Of a stretch of 64,000 nt of DNA, positions 1 to 11,261 are shown piece after piece (positions within the stretch are counted from its first letter, which is position 1; every line of letters starts with the position of its first letter). Position numbers and translations under genes: made by a program. The DNA comes from Polychytrium aggregatum (lineage: Eukaryota > Chytridiomycota > Chytridiomycetes > Polychytriales). The notes under the pieces were generated by a model that saw only the letters and a program-made list of their open reading frames with translations, made no database searches and was not told where the DNA came from. Where the stretch lies: the NCBI RefSeq assembly GCF_025602895.1, contig NW_026516239.1:127001-191000 (forward strand). The letters are read 5' to 3'.

Positions 1-2525
1 GGTGTTCGCCGCGCCGATGCGGAGTTGACAGCGGCCAATGGCAGGCAAGGGAGCCCAATCGCGGCCTGTCCATGGCAGTCCGGCAAAACTGCCCTGGCGC
101 GCCAGATCAGTGCCGCTGCCGCTGCACACGCCTTCCAAAAATGACAACCCGGCAGACCCCCCCTTGCGCGGGCGACACCCCTGGTCACATGCGCACCGCG
201 CCAACCAATCCCGGGCTGTCGGAGATGCCAAAGCGCGCCAGCCAGCAGCCCGCCGCTGGGTGCCATTGCGTCGCACCGCACCCTCGACTCCACGACCAGG
301 CTCCGAGCCGGTCTGGACCGCAGAGTTTGTGTGCTGTCTGGCCTCGGGGCAGCGTGCGGGCGAGCAACAGCCGGGCACGTTTGGCTGGTGCAGGACAGAC
401 GAGAACTCGCGGCAAGTACCGTGTTCCCTCCAGGCATGTCGGCGGACATATTAAAGCAAGTGCCGGGGAGAGAGTGCTGAGAGAGTGCCGGGGAGCAAGC
501 CAGCCAGGCCGATTGGTGTTTCCTCTGGGCATGGCTCACCACCAACGGTGCACAGCGCGATCGACTGACCAACTGTCGTTCGCCGTGGCTCCCTCTGGAG
601 CCACTCTGTGGTGTAGCCTCTAGTTGGGGGTCAACCATCCTTCACACACACCCCCTCGCTGCGTTGGTCAGTTGCATGCTTGTTGCGCATGCCCAGCAAC
701 CCGGCTGACTCTCTGGCCCTCCACCCAACGCCCGCAACCGCGACTGCGTGCCCAATCCGGCGGCTCGCGGGTTGCGGTTGGTGGCCGGCTTGTCTTTGCT
801 CGAGCGAGTTGACACATGCCTTCCCTTGGCGGCAAGGGCGGTCGTCGCCAGGCGTCTGTTTCTGCCATACCACTCGATTGGACAGATCTCATGTGATCGA
901 CCTTGGATGCACGATTGCTGGTCAGGCTGATTCCGCCGGCGGTCCGAGCATGTTCTTCACAGCTCGCGCCGAGGGTGCCTGATCATCGTCGACATTGTGA
1001 TGCTGCGATGCCAGCTGCTATTCGGGGTGGAATCGGGGCCGATGTATTCACTCGGAGACTGCTGGGATGGTCACTTTGACTGTATATCGCCTGTTGTTGT
1101 CCGCACGCAGAACACTCACACAGAATATCCACACCCAAGCGAGGAAAAATGGAATATCCCATCGACTGTCTTCCGCCGCCGCAGGCTGCCTCTGCCCATA
1201 TCTCTGACTCACTGTCCGCCGAGGAGGCGAAGAAAAAAAATAAAGGTTTCCTATCTAAAATCACAGCTGTCTCGACGGCATCCGCCATCGGTCGAGAAAA
1301 AAAAAATTGTTGAGCGAGGGAGAAAAAAAAAACTTGTGCCGCGCGACGGTGGCGAGGCGGCGGAGCGGAGCGGCGCGCACAGCGTCACACAACGCAAAGT
1401 ACTGCGGCCGACACGGAAAAAAGTGCAGCACAGAAGCGACATGGCCGCAGTATAATGTGCCGTTTGTGCTGCGTGGATGCTGTGGCGCGGGCGCCCCCTT
1501 CGGCCCCAACAAGGACCGTGGGCAGTGAACCCTGCCGCTGCCACCGAAACCACCGCCGCCACCGCCGCAAAGGCCGCTCGCACGGGTCCGGAGTAACCCT
1601 GGTTCGCTCGGGGGAGAGAGAGAGAGGGAGCCAGGACGAGAGAGAGAGAAAAAAAAGATCCGGGTCGCAGGCAGGACCCGGCCCGGCAAGGGAGGGATAG
1701 CTGTTGCTCCGGCCGAGTTGCTGCTGTCGATTGGTGCAGTGCACTCTCATTGTCGATGTGGTACCACCCCTCCGCGAAGCCCCGGTGGTGTAGTGGCTCG
1801 ATGCAATCGCAATTGAAATTCCAGCAGCAGTCGCGAAATTAGCCGTGGAAATCTCGTCACATGGATGATGCCCTGGTCATTGCGTCTGTCTGTGCGATGG
1901 TCCTTGCTTTGGCCACTTTCTCGGTTGGTGTGTTGCCCTTTCCCACCGATTGAGTTCGTCGTCGCACTGGCCCGTGTGATCGATGCTGCAACGTCCCGAG
2001 CACGGGCAGCTTTGCTGAGTGGTATGCCGGTGTCGACAATGACGAGCTATTCTCTGGATGTCCAGTAAGCATCAAAGCACCCACACTTTGACTCTCGGAT
2101 AGACTGACACGGGTGGTATTCGTTGATCAGCGATTGCAGGCAGTCAAGAGATCAATAAATAACAGCCACCCCTCGCCAAAGGAAGAAGGAACTGGGAGAC
2201 ATGGCTATCACCTCCGCACAAGCGCCGAATAAATGGGAACAAAGAAGCCACTCATCCACGAAGGAGCCCTCCCATCGATTCCGGGTAAAATACAGTTGGT
2301 GTAAAGCACGACACCGTATGTGCACGTGCCAGCAATGTCAACGGCAGTGCAAAGAGAAGTGACAAAAGTGAAATGGGCTTGAATAACGCTTGCAATGGCT
2401 ATGACAAAAGGTGCTGGCGGAAACGAGAAAAAGATAACTCGCCCAGTGGCAGTAAGGGCAATCCGATGGGACGGAGCGAAAGAGGGAAGTGGAGGCGTGC
2501 TGGATGGATTATGACGTACGCTCTA
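1..2525. other. Left-edge stretch without a supported gene
   Basis: All open frames here are short, mutually overlapping and of skewed composition, with no recognisable domain or consistent exon pattern. The stretch holds poly-A tracts (about 1230-1335) and a GA-rich run (about 1612-1662). It may be the far upstream or downstream sequence of a gene outside the window. I see nothing else in it. Confidence 0.5.
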
Positions 2526-4066
2526 TCAGTAGGGAGAAGCAGATGGAAAGTAGCAGTGCCAGGCGTCGCGGTTCCCAAAGCCGCTCGGGTTTGCAAACGA
2601 GCCCCCGACAGCCTGACCAAAGCTTGATTCGCTGTGCTGCAGCTGAATCGAGGCGCTCGCCGACACGTTTGGGGAAAGCTCGCAAGTAACAGACGACAGT
2701 GTGGGGCTGTAGCGCTCGCAGGCCGTCCGGGTCGGCGGCGGATAGCGTTGGGACAGCGACATAGTCCGCGGCGAGTGAGCAGATCCGATCGAAGCAACAG
2801 AAGCAGCAGGAGCCGAATGATGGCCAGAGTGGGGGGCATCAGCGGCAGAATCGACAAGCATGCCAGTAACGATATGAATCTCGGTTGTGACGGGAATGCC
2901 AAAGGCGGTGCGGATTACAGGGGCCGCGGGTATGTTGAGCGCAGTGTGGAGGGTTGGGGCAGCAGGTAATGCTGGGTGTTCCAGGGTGGTAGCGCCGTCA
3001 ATCGTTTCGGCTCGTCCAGAGACCACCGTTGCATAGGAGACCGCGGTGTCTGCATAGTGATCAAAACGCGGACTCGGTTGGATCACTTGTAAGCAGCCGG
3101 GCGGTCCATAGGACTCGGGCACATTCGGCTCGGCGATGTAGGAGTGATACATGCGTGATCGGACTATGTGTGTGTAGGATGCAGATGTGTGGGATTCAAG
3201 AAAGTATGGGTTGGGCATGGAGGAGCCAATGCCGAGCACTTGTGAGCCTGCAGCGCTGGATTCGGGCACGCAAGCCAGCTCAGCGACAAGCGGTCCGGGG
3301 CGGTATTGAGTTGCTTGCTGTGGCGGCAACTGCGACTGCGACTCTGCTATCCGCGACAGCACGATCGGATGTTGTCCAGACAGAAGCACGGCGGAATTTA
3401 ACGGCATAGGTATGTCGCAAAATGTCGGAGGACCGTCTTGGAATTCGATCGGATGCTCGGGAAGGGGCATGGGAGAGCGAGCCTGGCTGGCTCTTGGTCC
3501 GTAGGTGTACACTGGAGTCATAAAAAGGCATCGAAAGCCCATGCAGGTTAGTGTCAGGGGATCACTTTGGCAACAGCAATGGAAAATGGAAAATGACAAC
3601 GACTGGCAGACAGGCAGACAGGCAGGCAGACAGGCAGGCAGACAGGCAGGCAGGCAGGCAGCCGCCAGCGCCATCGCGAAAGCTGTTTCGAATGTGAGAA
3701 AGCAGCGGAGCCGGGAACAGGCAAGGCAGCAGCGGCACAGAGCAGTGAAAAGCATTAACGAGCCAGCGAGATGGAATGGCAATTACATGGCTGCTCCATC
3801 ATCGGACTAATGCCAGAGATGTCGCTGCAGGAATCGGTCGGCGAAGAGAGAGAGAGGCGGGGTTGGCCGTTGGGAAGGTCCTGGGCCACGTTTGCGGGCG
3901 ACTGGTCCTTGATCGAGTACCCGTCGATCCTTTCGAGCTGCCGGAGCCAGCGCCGTATATGTTGCGGTTGCACCTTGAACTTGCGGGCTGTGGCCTTGAT
4001 GTTATTTTTGCAGGAGTAAGCCTCCTGGACAATCCTGCGCTTCTCGACGACGGTCTTTCGGGTCAT
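2526..4066 (-). CDS. Helix-turn-helix (Psq/transposase-like) protein, Ser/Pro-rich tail
   Basis: Two exons on the minus strand: 4066-3787 and 3511-2526, 421 residues if the ATG at 4066 is used (an in-frame ATG at 4099 is an alternative). The N-terminus (about residues 1-45) starts MTRKTVVEKRR and carries a basic helix-turn-helix of the kind found in Psq, Brinker and CENP-B N-termini and in transposase DNA-binding domains, with RKFKVQPQHIRRWLRQLE as the turn and recognition helix. The rest is low complexity, rich in Ser, Pro, Ala and Tyr, without a known domain. The donor (GTAATT) and acceptor agree in phase (1), and a CTAAC-like branch site lies in the intron. The gene is most likely a nuclear DNA-binding factor or a domesticated transposon-derived protein. 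No transposase catalytic domain is visible. Partners and targets are unknown. Confidence 0.6.
3606..3660. repeat. CAGG/CAGA microsatellite inside an intron
   Basis: About 14 tetranucleotide units alternating CAGG and CAGA. It lies wholly in the intron of the helix-turn-helix gene. On both strands it produces artefactual Cys/Pro/Ala/Leu or Arg/Gln/Ala/Gly open frames. Confidence 0.85.
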
Positions 4067-5614
4067 GGAGGAAAGGAGATGGAAGTGGGCGACTGGCACG
4101 TCGGGGCGGAGCAGGACTGGAGATGTGAGGTGGTCCTGGGCGATGCTGGAGAATCAACCGCGGGGCGGGCCTAGTACATATAGCCGGGGGGGGAGAGGAG
4201 GGAGGCATCCGGGTGGCGATCCGCTGGACTGGGGCTCGGTCCGTGGGCCGACCCGCGCGACTGATATTGGCGGTGTGCACAGACAAGCGGGCAATCCGGC
4301 CGTGGGGAGGGAGGGACACTCCTGGGCGGGGCGAAAGGCACGCACGAGCGGAAAGCGCAGGGCGGCCCAGGATCGAAGCGGACAACGACAACAAGGCCGA
4401 GTGGCGGGAGGTCAAGTGCCCGTGCTGATGATGAGCTGAACGGGCACGAGTGGGTCGAAGCGGGCCGAGAGCGAGCCTTGGACAGCGGCCGCGGGGACAG
4501 ACGGGCGCCTGTGCTGATGCTGCATGGACCGACGGGGGCAAGATGCAGCGACGGCGGCCGTGAGTTGCGGGGGCCGGGTAGCAGATGACCGAGCATGCAT
4601 AAGCAAGTTCGGCGATCAAAGCGCAGAGCATCGTCTCCGGATCGACCGACAGTCAAAATGCACACCAGCCGAGACCGTTGTGGGAAGCGGTGAGCCCGAA
4701 GCTTGGGTGCGGATGGCCCATGTCTCGATCGAACCGACAAACTGGCCCTGGCAATGGCAATCCAGGTACGAGGCCCGCTGAGGAGCAGATCCGGATAGAG
4801 AGCAGCTTGCACCGAGAGCCTGAGCCTCGTCCCAGAAGTTTGGCCGTCGGTATTGCTGCAGATGTCGGGGCGGGTACTGCGGCGGATGTTGGGGCGGGTG
4901 TTGATGCGGAAGTGCTGGTCGATTCAGCCGGCAGGACAGAGGAACTCGACGCATCCTGTTGCATCAACACGTCCGGGCGAGGTAACTGCTCTGCTCTGCT
5001 CTGCTGGTGAGCGAATCCATCAAGACAAATCCATCAAGACAAATCCATCAAGACAAATCCACCAGGACAAATCCACCAGGACAAATCCACCAGGACAAAT
5101 TCATCAGGACAAATCCATCTGCAAGCCAGGCCGGCGTGTCTCCATGGCCCTGGGCAGCACCTCGCGGTGTCAAATCCGCCAAGCCAAGGACGATGGCCGT
5201 GGGACCAATCCGAGGCACTAGTGGACACCGTGCCTGCGATCGCCTGTTGCCCTCGCATAGCGGCCCTCGGCAGCACCCACGTCCTCGTCGCCCAGCAGCA
5301 CTTCCTCGACATCATCCAGGCAGCCCAGCAGTTCCCAGCCAGGTTGCGAGCAATCTCCGTCTTTGTGTGTCCTGCGCGCGTTTTTTTTTCTGCGCAGACA
5401 CCGCTGCCTTCTCGATTCCCGTCTCGGCCTGGCGCTCTCCAACGGTCGTCTTCCCGACATTGGCTGCAGACCGGACCGCCTGGTTTCGCACCCACAACCC
5501 TCTCCGCAGCACCAGTGGCCTGCACCCCCCCCATCGGCCGGGCGCTCTTCCATCGGATCACTCTCATCCCGCAATCGAAACGGCGAGTCTTGAGATTCCG
5601 CCTGCCTCGCGGCC
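4067..5614. other. Divergent intergenic region
   Basis: This GC-rich spacer separates two divergently transcribed genes (helix-turn-helix gene on minus, zinc-finger/SANT gene on plus). Apart from the 14-bp minisatellite at about 5014-5120 and a short T run at 5382-5390, I see no gene or RNA in it. It presumably holds both promoters. Confidence 0.5.
5014..5120. repeat. 14-bp tandem repeat
   Basis: About seven and a half copies of a 14-bp unit, consensus ATCCATCAAGACAA. The copies drift in blocks from CATCAAG to CACCAGG, which suggests stepwise duplication. It lies about 500 bp upstream of the zinc-finger/SANT start codon. Confidence 0.9.
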
Positions 5615-7737
5615 ATGTCCAAGGGCGAGTCGCAGGTGATCGCCGTCGCTTCGGACGATGGGCACTCCATCCTCTACTATCTCTGCAAGCTCTGTGGCGT
5701 CGACCACTCGTTCCGCTTCGAAACCGAAGCCAGAGCCTTGGTCCACCTCGCTCGATACGAAAAGAACAACCTCGTGCATGGCCCTCGCTCCAAGCTGGAG
5801 GACAACGACTATCGAATCGTTATCACCCACACCAGCGGATATATCCACGAGAGACGTTGTCGGGTGGTGCATGTGCCGAGTCCCGAGCATGGGCCGATCA
5901 AAAGCACTCGCTACTACTGCCACCACTGTCCCTACGAGGCTGCTCGATTGCCCTTTGTCCAGAATCACATTCGAAGAACCCACAACATTCGTGCCCGGCA
6001 AGGTGCGACTTGCCAGCCAGTACAGCCCTCGCCTCCCATACCGAGCCCATCGCCCGCAGCCTCGCCAACGGCTGTCGTCAAGATCGAGGATCCTGGGCAG
6101 GTGTCTCGGCATGGATGGAGTGACTCGGGCATTCCCGGAAGCCCAACCCCAAGCAACTCCAATACGGAGGGCAGCCAGATGCTGCTCTACAACCCAACAT
6201 CCCGAGATGCAACCGACCGCTCCGACTTCAGGCCCAGAGCCCAGTCGGGTGGCCATGTGCCCGACTCTCGTCTTTCAATTGAATCGACAGGTCTCATCGC
6301 TCGAGCCGAACCAAAGCCCAGGAATCGCAGGACCCTCCTCTGCGACGGTATCCTCAACGACCCCATCCGCTTTCCGCATCGATTCTGGCGACCGACAGTC
6401 GTTTGCGGTTCGCTCTGGACACCAGGCGAAAAGAGCCGGCTGCTTGACGCCGTCCAATGCTGGGCCAACCTGCCGAAGCCGCTCACCGCCGGCCACGCCG
6501 ATCTGCGCCGGGCATACCTCCTCTTCTTGTCTCGATCACTGCCATCCAAGTCGGCATCCGAGATACGGGTCTATCTCGAGCAGCTGGGTATGCCACAGCA
6601 ATCGAACCGACGCCCTCCTCGCGATAACTAGCTCTCGTCTCTTCGGTATCCAGACTGACCGACAAGCCCACGCACACATTCTTGTAGGTCTGCTTGATAG
6701 CACCATCGACCGCACTGCCAGGAGCGATCATTCAAGTAGGTCTTCCGAGCCGAGTTCAGCCGCCACACGCAACCAGATCGGCGATATTTTCTTCCAGTAC
6801 GAGCTGCCACTATCGGACCAGGATGTCAACAAGGTGCTTGAAGTAATCGACGTCCAGGCGGCCCTGAGACTGGCTCGGTACGAATTGGGCGAGATTTCTA
6901 GTCGCCTCCCTCATCAGCATCGCACTCCCGACTTGATGGGTCCGTCGCCTGTGGTCCATTGCTGACGCAGCCCTCCAATCATCCGTCTGTCGACCAACAG
7001 TAAGCACGCGCCTGCAGATGAATACCCTGCTGTCTATCGAAACACCATTGTGGAAATGTATGACAGTCTTGTCAGATGGCTTCCTCGGCTGATGAAGGCT
7101 GCCCTCGGGTTGGCTTCGGAGCGATACCATGTCGGGCTCCGGCAAGGCAATCCGGCCAAGCGCGTGAGTTTCCCGAATCCCGAATCCAACACCATCTGGC
7201 GGCCTTCGGGACGCTAGCGTGAGCTTGGGCCTGTAGTCGTGGCAGCCGATCATGCAAGTGAGGCAGGGACTTGAATACCAGAGAAGCTGACTGGACTGGA
7301 GTCCGATGTGATGGATACACGATCGGAATGGGTCCATAGTCATGTAACTCCTGCAGCAGCGGCATTGGGGTGCCGAGAGAATCGATGCGGCTGCGGCTGC
7401 GGCTGCTTCGTCTGTCAGCGAATTCATTACCGTAGAAGTGGTGTGCTAACCCGATCGATACCCAATTCCCCCTGCGCAGGTCGAGAGAGAAGACATTATC
7501 GAGGCCTTTAAGCTGCTGAATCCACATTCGATGCAATACCTGCGACCATTTGATGCTGTAGAGCAGCCTGGGCAACCCGAATTGAATACGGCTCGATCGT
7601 TAGAGGAGACAGACGAGCCCAAGGACTCTGACGCATCCATGGACTCGGACGATGTGTGTGAATCGGATGGATCGAATAACTCGTATGGGACGTATGACTC
7701 GCAGGAGACGGAAAGCACGAGCGACTCGGATGACTGA
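5615..7737 (+). CDS. C2H2 zinc-finger plus SANT protein, Rrn5-like Pol I factor candidate
   Basis: Four exons: 5615-6587, 6688-6877, 7001-7163 and 7480-7737, 527 residues; all junction phases agree. The N-terminus has a Cys-x2-Cys motif near residue 25 and a clear C2H2 finger near residues 105-130 (YYCHHCPYEAARL, then H-x4-H). After a Pro/Ser linker, a SANT-like segment starts with SLWTPGEKSRLLDAV and ends with LPSKSASEIRVYLEQL. Exon 3 encodes a helical block (SLVRWLPRLMKAALGLASER) and exon 4 starts VEREDIIEAFKLL, followed by an acidic Ser/Asp tail. The order SANT, then helical block, then histone-fold-like helix, then acidic end resembles Rrn5, the SANT subunit of the RNA polymerase I upstream activation factor. 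Known Rrn5 proteins are not described with N-terminal zinc fingers, so the assignment is inference. The 316-bp last intron has a GTGCTAAC branch site. Confidence 0.5.
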
Positions 7738-8784
7738 ACGAGCTCGGATAAACCTGGCGTGTAGCCGAAGACGCATTCTTCCGAAGAATCATGGCCGTCG
7801 CTGTGATGACCAATGCGGTTCAAATTGCCGCTGTCACAAGCGTCCAAGCGCCCTCTATCACCGCCTCCCAGCCATATGGGAACACACGTCTGCTTGGTCA
7901 CTCCAGCGGGGCATATTATCGACGAGCAACTCTCGCTTCGTTGCGATCAAGAGCCGAGCAACGGCGATAGACTCGGATAGTCGAGCGCATCCAAGAATCT
8001 GCCACGCAAGCGAGCATCACCAAGCCTCAGGCCACTCACAAAATCAAACCAAGCACACAGATTTGTTTTTGGAAAGAAACCACCATCATCCACAATGACC
8101 ACCTGCCTTCTGGGAGCAGGACGAGACGTCCACCCAGTCCAGGAGACCCAGGCTCGCTTGCTCTTTCAAGACATTCCACCATCGCCATAGACATCCAAGA
8201 TCCAAACCCTGCGGTGGGCCCCTGCCCAGGATCCATGTGCGCCCGGTCAGCAAAGTCAGCACCTCGTAGGTGTGCTCGCAGAGCCTGAAGCCCGAACGGC
8301 TCGAGTAGTCACACCCCACCTCAAAGATGCACCACGAAATCACACTTTGTAAGGAGCTGTCCAAGCGGTCTAATACATGAACCATAGTCCCCACCGTGAC
8401 AACAATGAAACCAGTGCGCAATCAGCAAGAGGAGCGATTCGCATATGCTTGTTGAAGGAAACAGGGTTGACAAAAGCTGGTTAAGCAAGCCCGGTCTGGT
8501 TCTGCCGACAATCCTACACCCCCACTGATGCTATCACCATCACCATCACCATCACCATCACCATCACCATCACCATCACCATCACCATCACCATCACCAT
8601 CACCATCACCATCACCATCACCATCACCATCACCATCACCATCACCATCACCATCACCATCACCATCACCATCACCATCACCATCACCATGCTCAAGTCA
8701 TCGTTCGCATCGGCCCATCGTCCTCGGTCAAGGCGCAGCCGATAGTGTGGGTTTTTGTCGTCAAACAAGGGCGGTGCCTGGCTT
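7738..8784. other. Spacer with hexanucleotide repeat and one doubtful frame
   Basis: Between the zinc-finger/SANT gene (ends 7737) and the RapGAP stop codon (8785) no gene can be firmly supported. A minus-strand open frame at 8086-8421 has a plausible amino-acid mix (HVLDRLDSSLQSVISW, GFRLCEHTYEVLTLLTG) but no known domain and no obvious start or splice context. The long ATCACC repeat at 8533-8690 falls in the RapGAP 3' flank. Confidence 0.4.
8533..8690. repeat. (ATCACC)n hexanucleotide microsatellite
   Basis: About 26 near-perfect copies. Because six is a multiple of three, it makes long artefactual open frames on both strands (Ser-Pro on plus, Met-Val on minus). It is about 95 bp downstream of the RapGAP stop codon, so it is probably in that gene's 3' UTR, transcribed as (GGUGAU)n. 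Confidence 0.95.
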
Positions 8785-11261
8785 CTACTTGATGAACTTG
8801 GTCGCCAGTTCAGTCAGCAGCACCTGCCGAGTCCGAGAGATCTTGGGGGCAAAACTGGGTGCCTTGTAGCAGGCCCGCTCGCCATTGATGACTGTCGCCA
8901 TCCAATCGAATCCAATCCAATCGAATCCAACCCAATGTAATTCAAACCAGCGAGTTAGGTTTGTGGTGCAGAACGAGCGACTATGGACGATGTCTCTGTG
9001 AGAGCGGGGAGTCTAGTGTCTCATAGCAGCACAGCGACAAAGCTCGAGCAGCGCCGTGCGGCCAATCGACTCGGGCTCGTCGTCACAAGGTTGGACTTAC
9101 GCTTGTGAAAGAAAAAGTCGCGCGAGACAGCGTCCTTGAAGAAAATGGGGGGCTCGGGCATTTCGGGAGAGAATGGCGGCACGCCGTTCTTGGGGGCCAG
9201 GCAGAGTCTTTGGGGGGGGGGAGGGACGGGCACGCAGAGACAGATTCGGAGCAGAAAGCGTTGTGAGGGCAGCCAACCACAGTCGAGCACGCATACATGC
9301 ATGCCGACAGCATCGCCAGCACCATGTCGGCTTACTTGTATCCTTCGCCGCATGGCTGGACCACGGCTATGATGTGGTTCTGATGGGAGGTATTTGTGCT
9401 GAGCTGGTACGGCGTATCGGTATCCTGATAGACAATGACGACAATATCGTTGCCGACATGGCGCTTCCGCTCCAGCTTGAGCACAAACGGAGGCAGGCAC
9501 AATCGATCAGTCTCCAAGCAGCCAAGGGTAGGCCGGGGCGATCGATGGATGCATTCCCGCCATCCGTGGTATCAACTGACCTGCTGTCGATCCTTCTCGG
9601 CATACGGCAGCATTGTGGCCACATGGAACATCACCTCATAGCCCTGCCACTTTGTGTAGACCGAGTGGGTTCCAGTGTTGTTGCCTGGCAAGGGGCAGCG
9701 GCGCGGGTTCGATCAAGGACAGACCAGACATGTCAAGAACAGACCAGACAGGTCAAGGACAGACCAGACAGGTCAAGGGCAGACCAGACATGTCATGAAC
9801 AGACCGGATATGTTCGATAGATTGCATGTACTCGATCCACCTTGCCTCAGCCACCCGGGCCGTGTGTGAGGGCCTCCGTGCTATTGACTTACTTTGCGTG
9901 TCCAGTCCGGCCCGATATCCCTTCCAGCCTTTCAATTCTATCGTCTCGCCGAGAAAGTTCAGAAACTGCTTGAATCCTTGTGATGTGTGCTCTGGGTGGA
10001 GTCCAAGGCCACGGAGGCCCCAGTATCATCAGCACAATATCGGCACGAGGGACGTCGAGATGGGAAGTAACGACTATGAGCGCCGCGAGCCAGCGCGATG
10101 CACCATGCGAGATGAACTCTGACAAAGATACAATCCTATCCAATCGCCAGCCACAGGTCAATCGGTGACCAGGCTTTCCGCGACGCACCATGTTTGTTTG
10201 AAAACATCTCCTCCTCGGTAGCCTGCCCCGAGCCGAGATAGGTCAGACCAAACTTGTAGCTGCGAATGACTTGCCGCTCCTCCATCGCCAGCAGCTCGTT
10301 CGGCAGGTTGGATTTCGACGTTTCCTTGCAGTGCTTGAGACACTGCAGAGGGATGTTGCTCGAGACCGTTTGCATCACCGACTCGTTGGTCGGCAACAGG
10401 CCCATCGCCTTTCGCCACCATGGGTTGGGGACAGACTGTGCGGCCACTGTCAAGCGTTCCGAGCCCTGTGTCGAGCGCACCAGGACCTTGAATGTGGATG
10501 CGGATGCGTCGTGTATCAGCGAGATGGCCAAGGGTCCCCTGGGAGAGTCGACGGCCAGGTAGTTGTGGTGAGCTGGATGGACACCGCCAGGTTCATTGGG
10601 ACGGTGGTTGACATTGATGTCGTTGATGTCGTTGATGTCGTTGATGTCGTTGATGTCGGTTCGAGAGTGCACAGGCATCAGAAAGGCGATGGATCATAGC
10701 CGATGATTAGCGATCTGGCAGAGAAGCGTGGATACCGGTATTCGGAGGAGGCGGACTGGCAACTGGTGCCTCGAGGCTCTGAATCAAGAACCCAGTCACC
10801 GAGACTAGAGGACCTATGTCGTTGAATGGGCGGCGCACGAGCGCCACGGTGATTCGCCCATACACCCCGTACCTTTGCCGACAAAGTGCTCGCGATACCA
10901 GATAATGTCCTTCTCGCATTCTTGCAGCAGAGACTCGTGGACGCCTGTGATTTTGGCTGTCGGATTGGTCGGCAGCGGCCGAAAGTCTGAATTGCCGACG
11001 AGCACGCTCATTTCGGTGGAGCCCGCGGGGCGTGAGAATCTGTCCGGAGGAGCAGGGGCAGACGGTTGTGTGAGACCAGGCCGACATCCAAATGCGGTTG
11101 TCATGATGCCTGTTGCCCATGCTTGGCCCACGAGCCCATATTCGGAGACATAGCAATGAGTATTTGGTGAGTTGCATTCCAAGAGTTCTCGACATGACAG
11201 CGCACCTTGGTGTTAGATGGGTCGGATGGTCCAACGCGACAAGCTCGTGAGCCAGATGGAT
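8785..11261 (-). CDS. Rap/Ran-GAP domain protein (Rap1GAP/SIPA1-like), 5' end unresolved
   Basis: Minus-strand exons, in order of transcription: 11261-11206 (probable), 11039-10873, 10572-10189, 9976-9893, 9684-9581, 9475-9336, 9207-9101 and 8891-8785. The product is a GTPase-activating protein for Rap/Ras-type small GTPases. Conserved blocks appear in family order: HESLLQECEKDIIWYREHF, NYLAVDSPRGPLAISL, YKFGLTYLGSGQATEEEMF, FLNFLGETIELKGWKGYR, SVYTKWQGYEVMFHVAT, the catalytic asparagine block RKRHVGNDIVVIVYQD, then VPPFSPEMPEPPIFF and a C-terminal INGERACYKAP segment. All internal junctions are in phase. The protein ends right after the GAP domain, without the PDZ or GoLoco parts of animal relatives. 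Upstream coding probably continues into 11300-11550, but I found no ATG-bearing exon there. It likely regulates Rap/Rsr1-type polarity or adhesion signalling (inference). Confidence 0.85.
9719..9812. repeat. 20-bp minisatellite in a RapGAP intron
   Basis: About four and a half copies of a 20-bp unit, consensus CAGACCAGACAGGTCAAGGA. It lies in the intron between the RapGAP exons at 9684 and 9893. Confidence 0.85.
10614..10658. repeat. 9-bp tandem repeat GTTGATGTC in a RapGAP intron
   Basis: Five copies of GTTGATGTC in the 300-bp intron between the RapGAP exons ending at 10873 and starting at 10572. On the minus strand it reads as Asp-Ile-Asn repeats, which is only an intron artefact. Confidence 0.85.

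Noticed and set aside
1780-1850. tRNA-like A-box (TGGTGTAGTGG) in the left-edge stretch
   Set aside because: No B-box, no acceptor-stem pairing and no cloverleaf can be drawn; the A-box match alone is not enough.
5014-5120. Regularly spaced repeats as a possible CRISPR array
   Set aside because: The 14-bp units are directly adjacent with no spacers, and the genome is eukaryotic; this and the other arrays are minisatellites.
8514-8869. Met-Val and Ser-Pro repeat proteins
   Set aside because: Produced solely by the ATCACC hexanucleotide array; no flanking coding signal.
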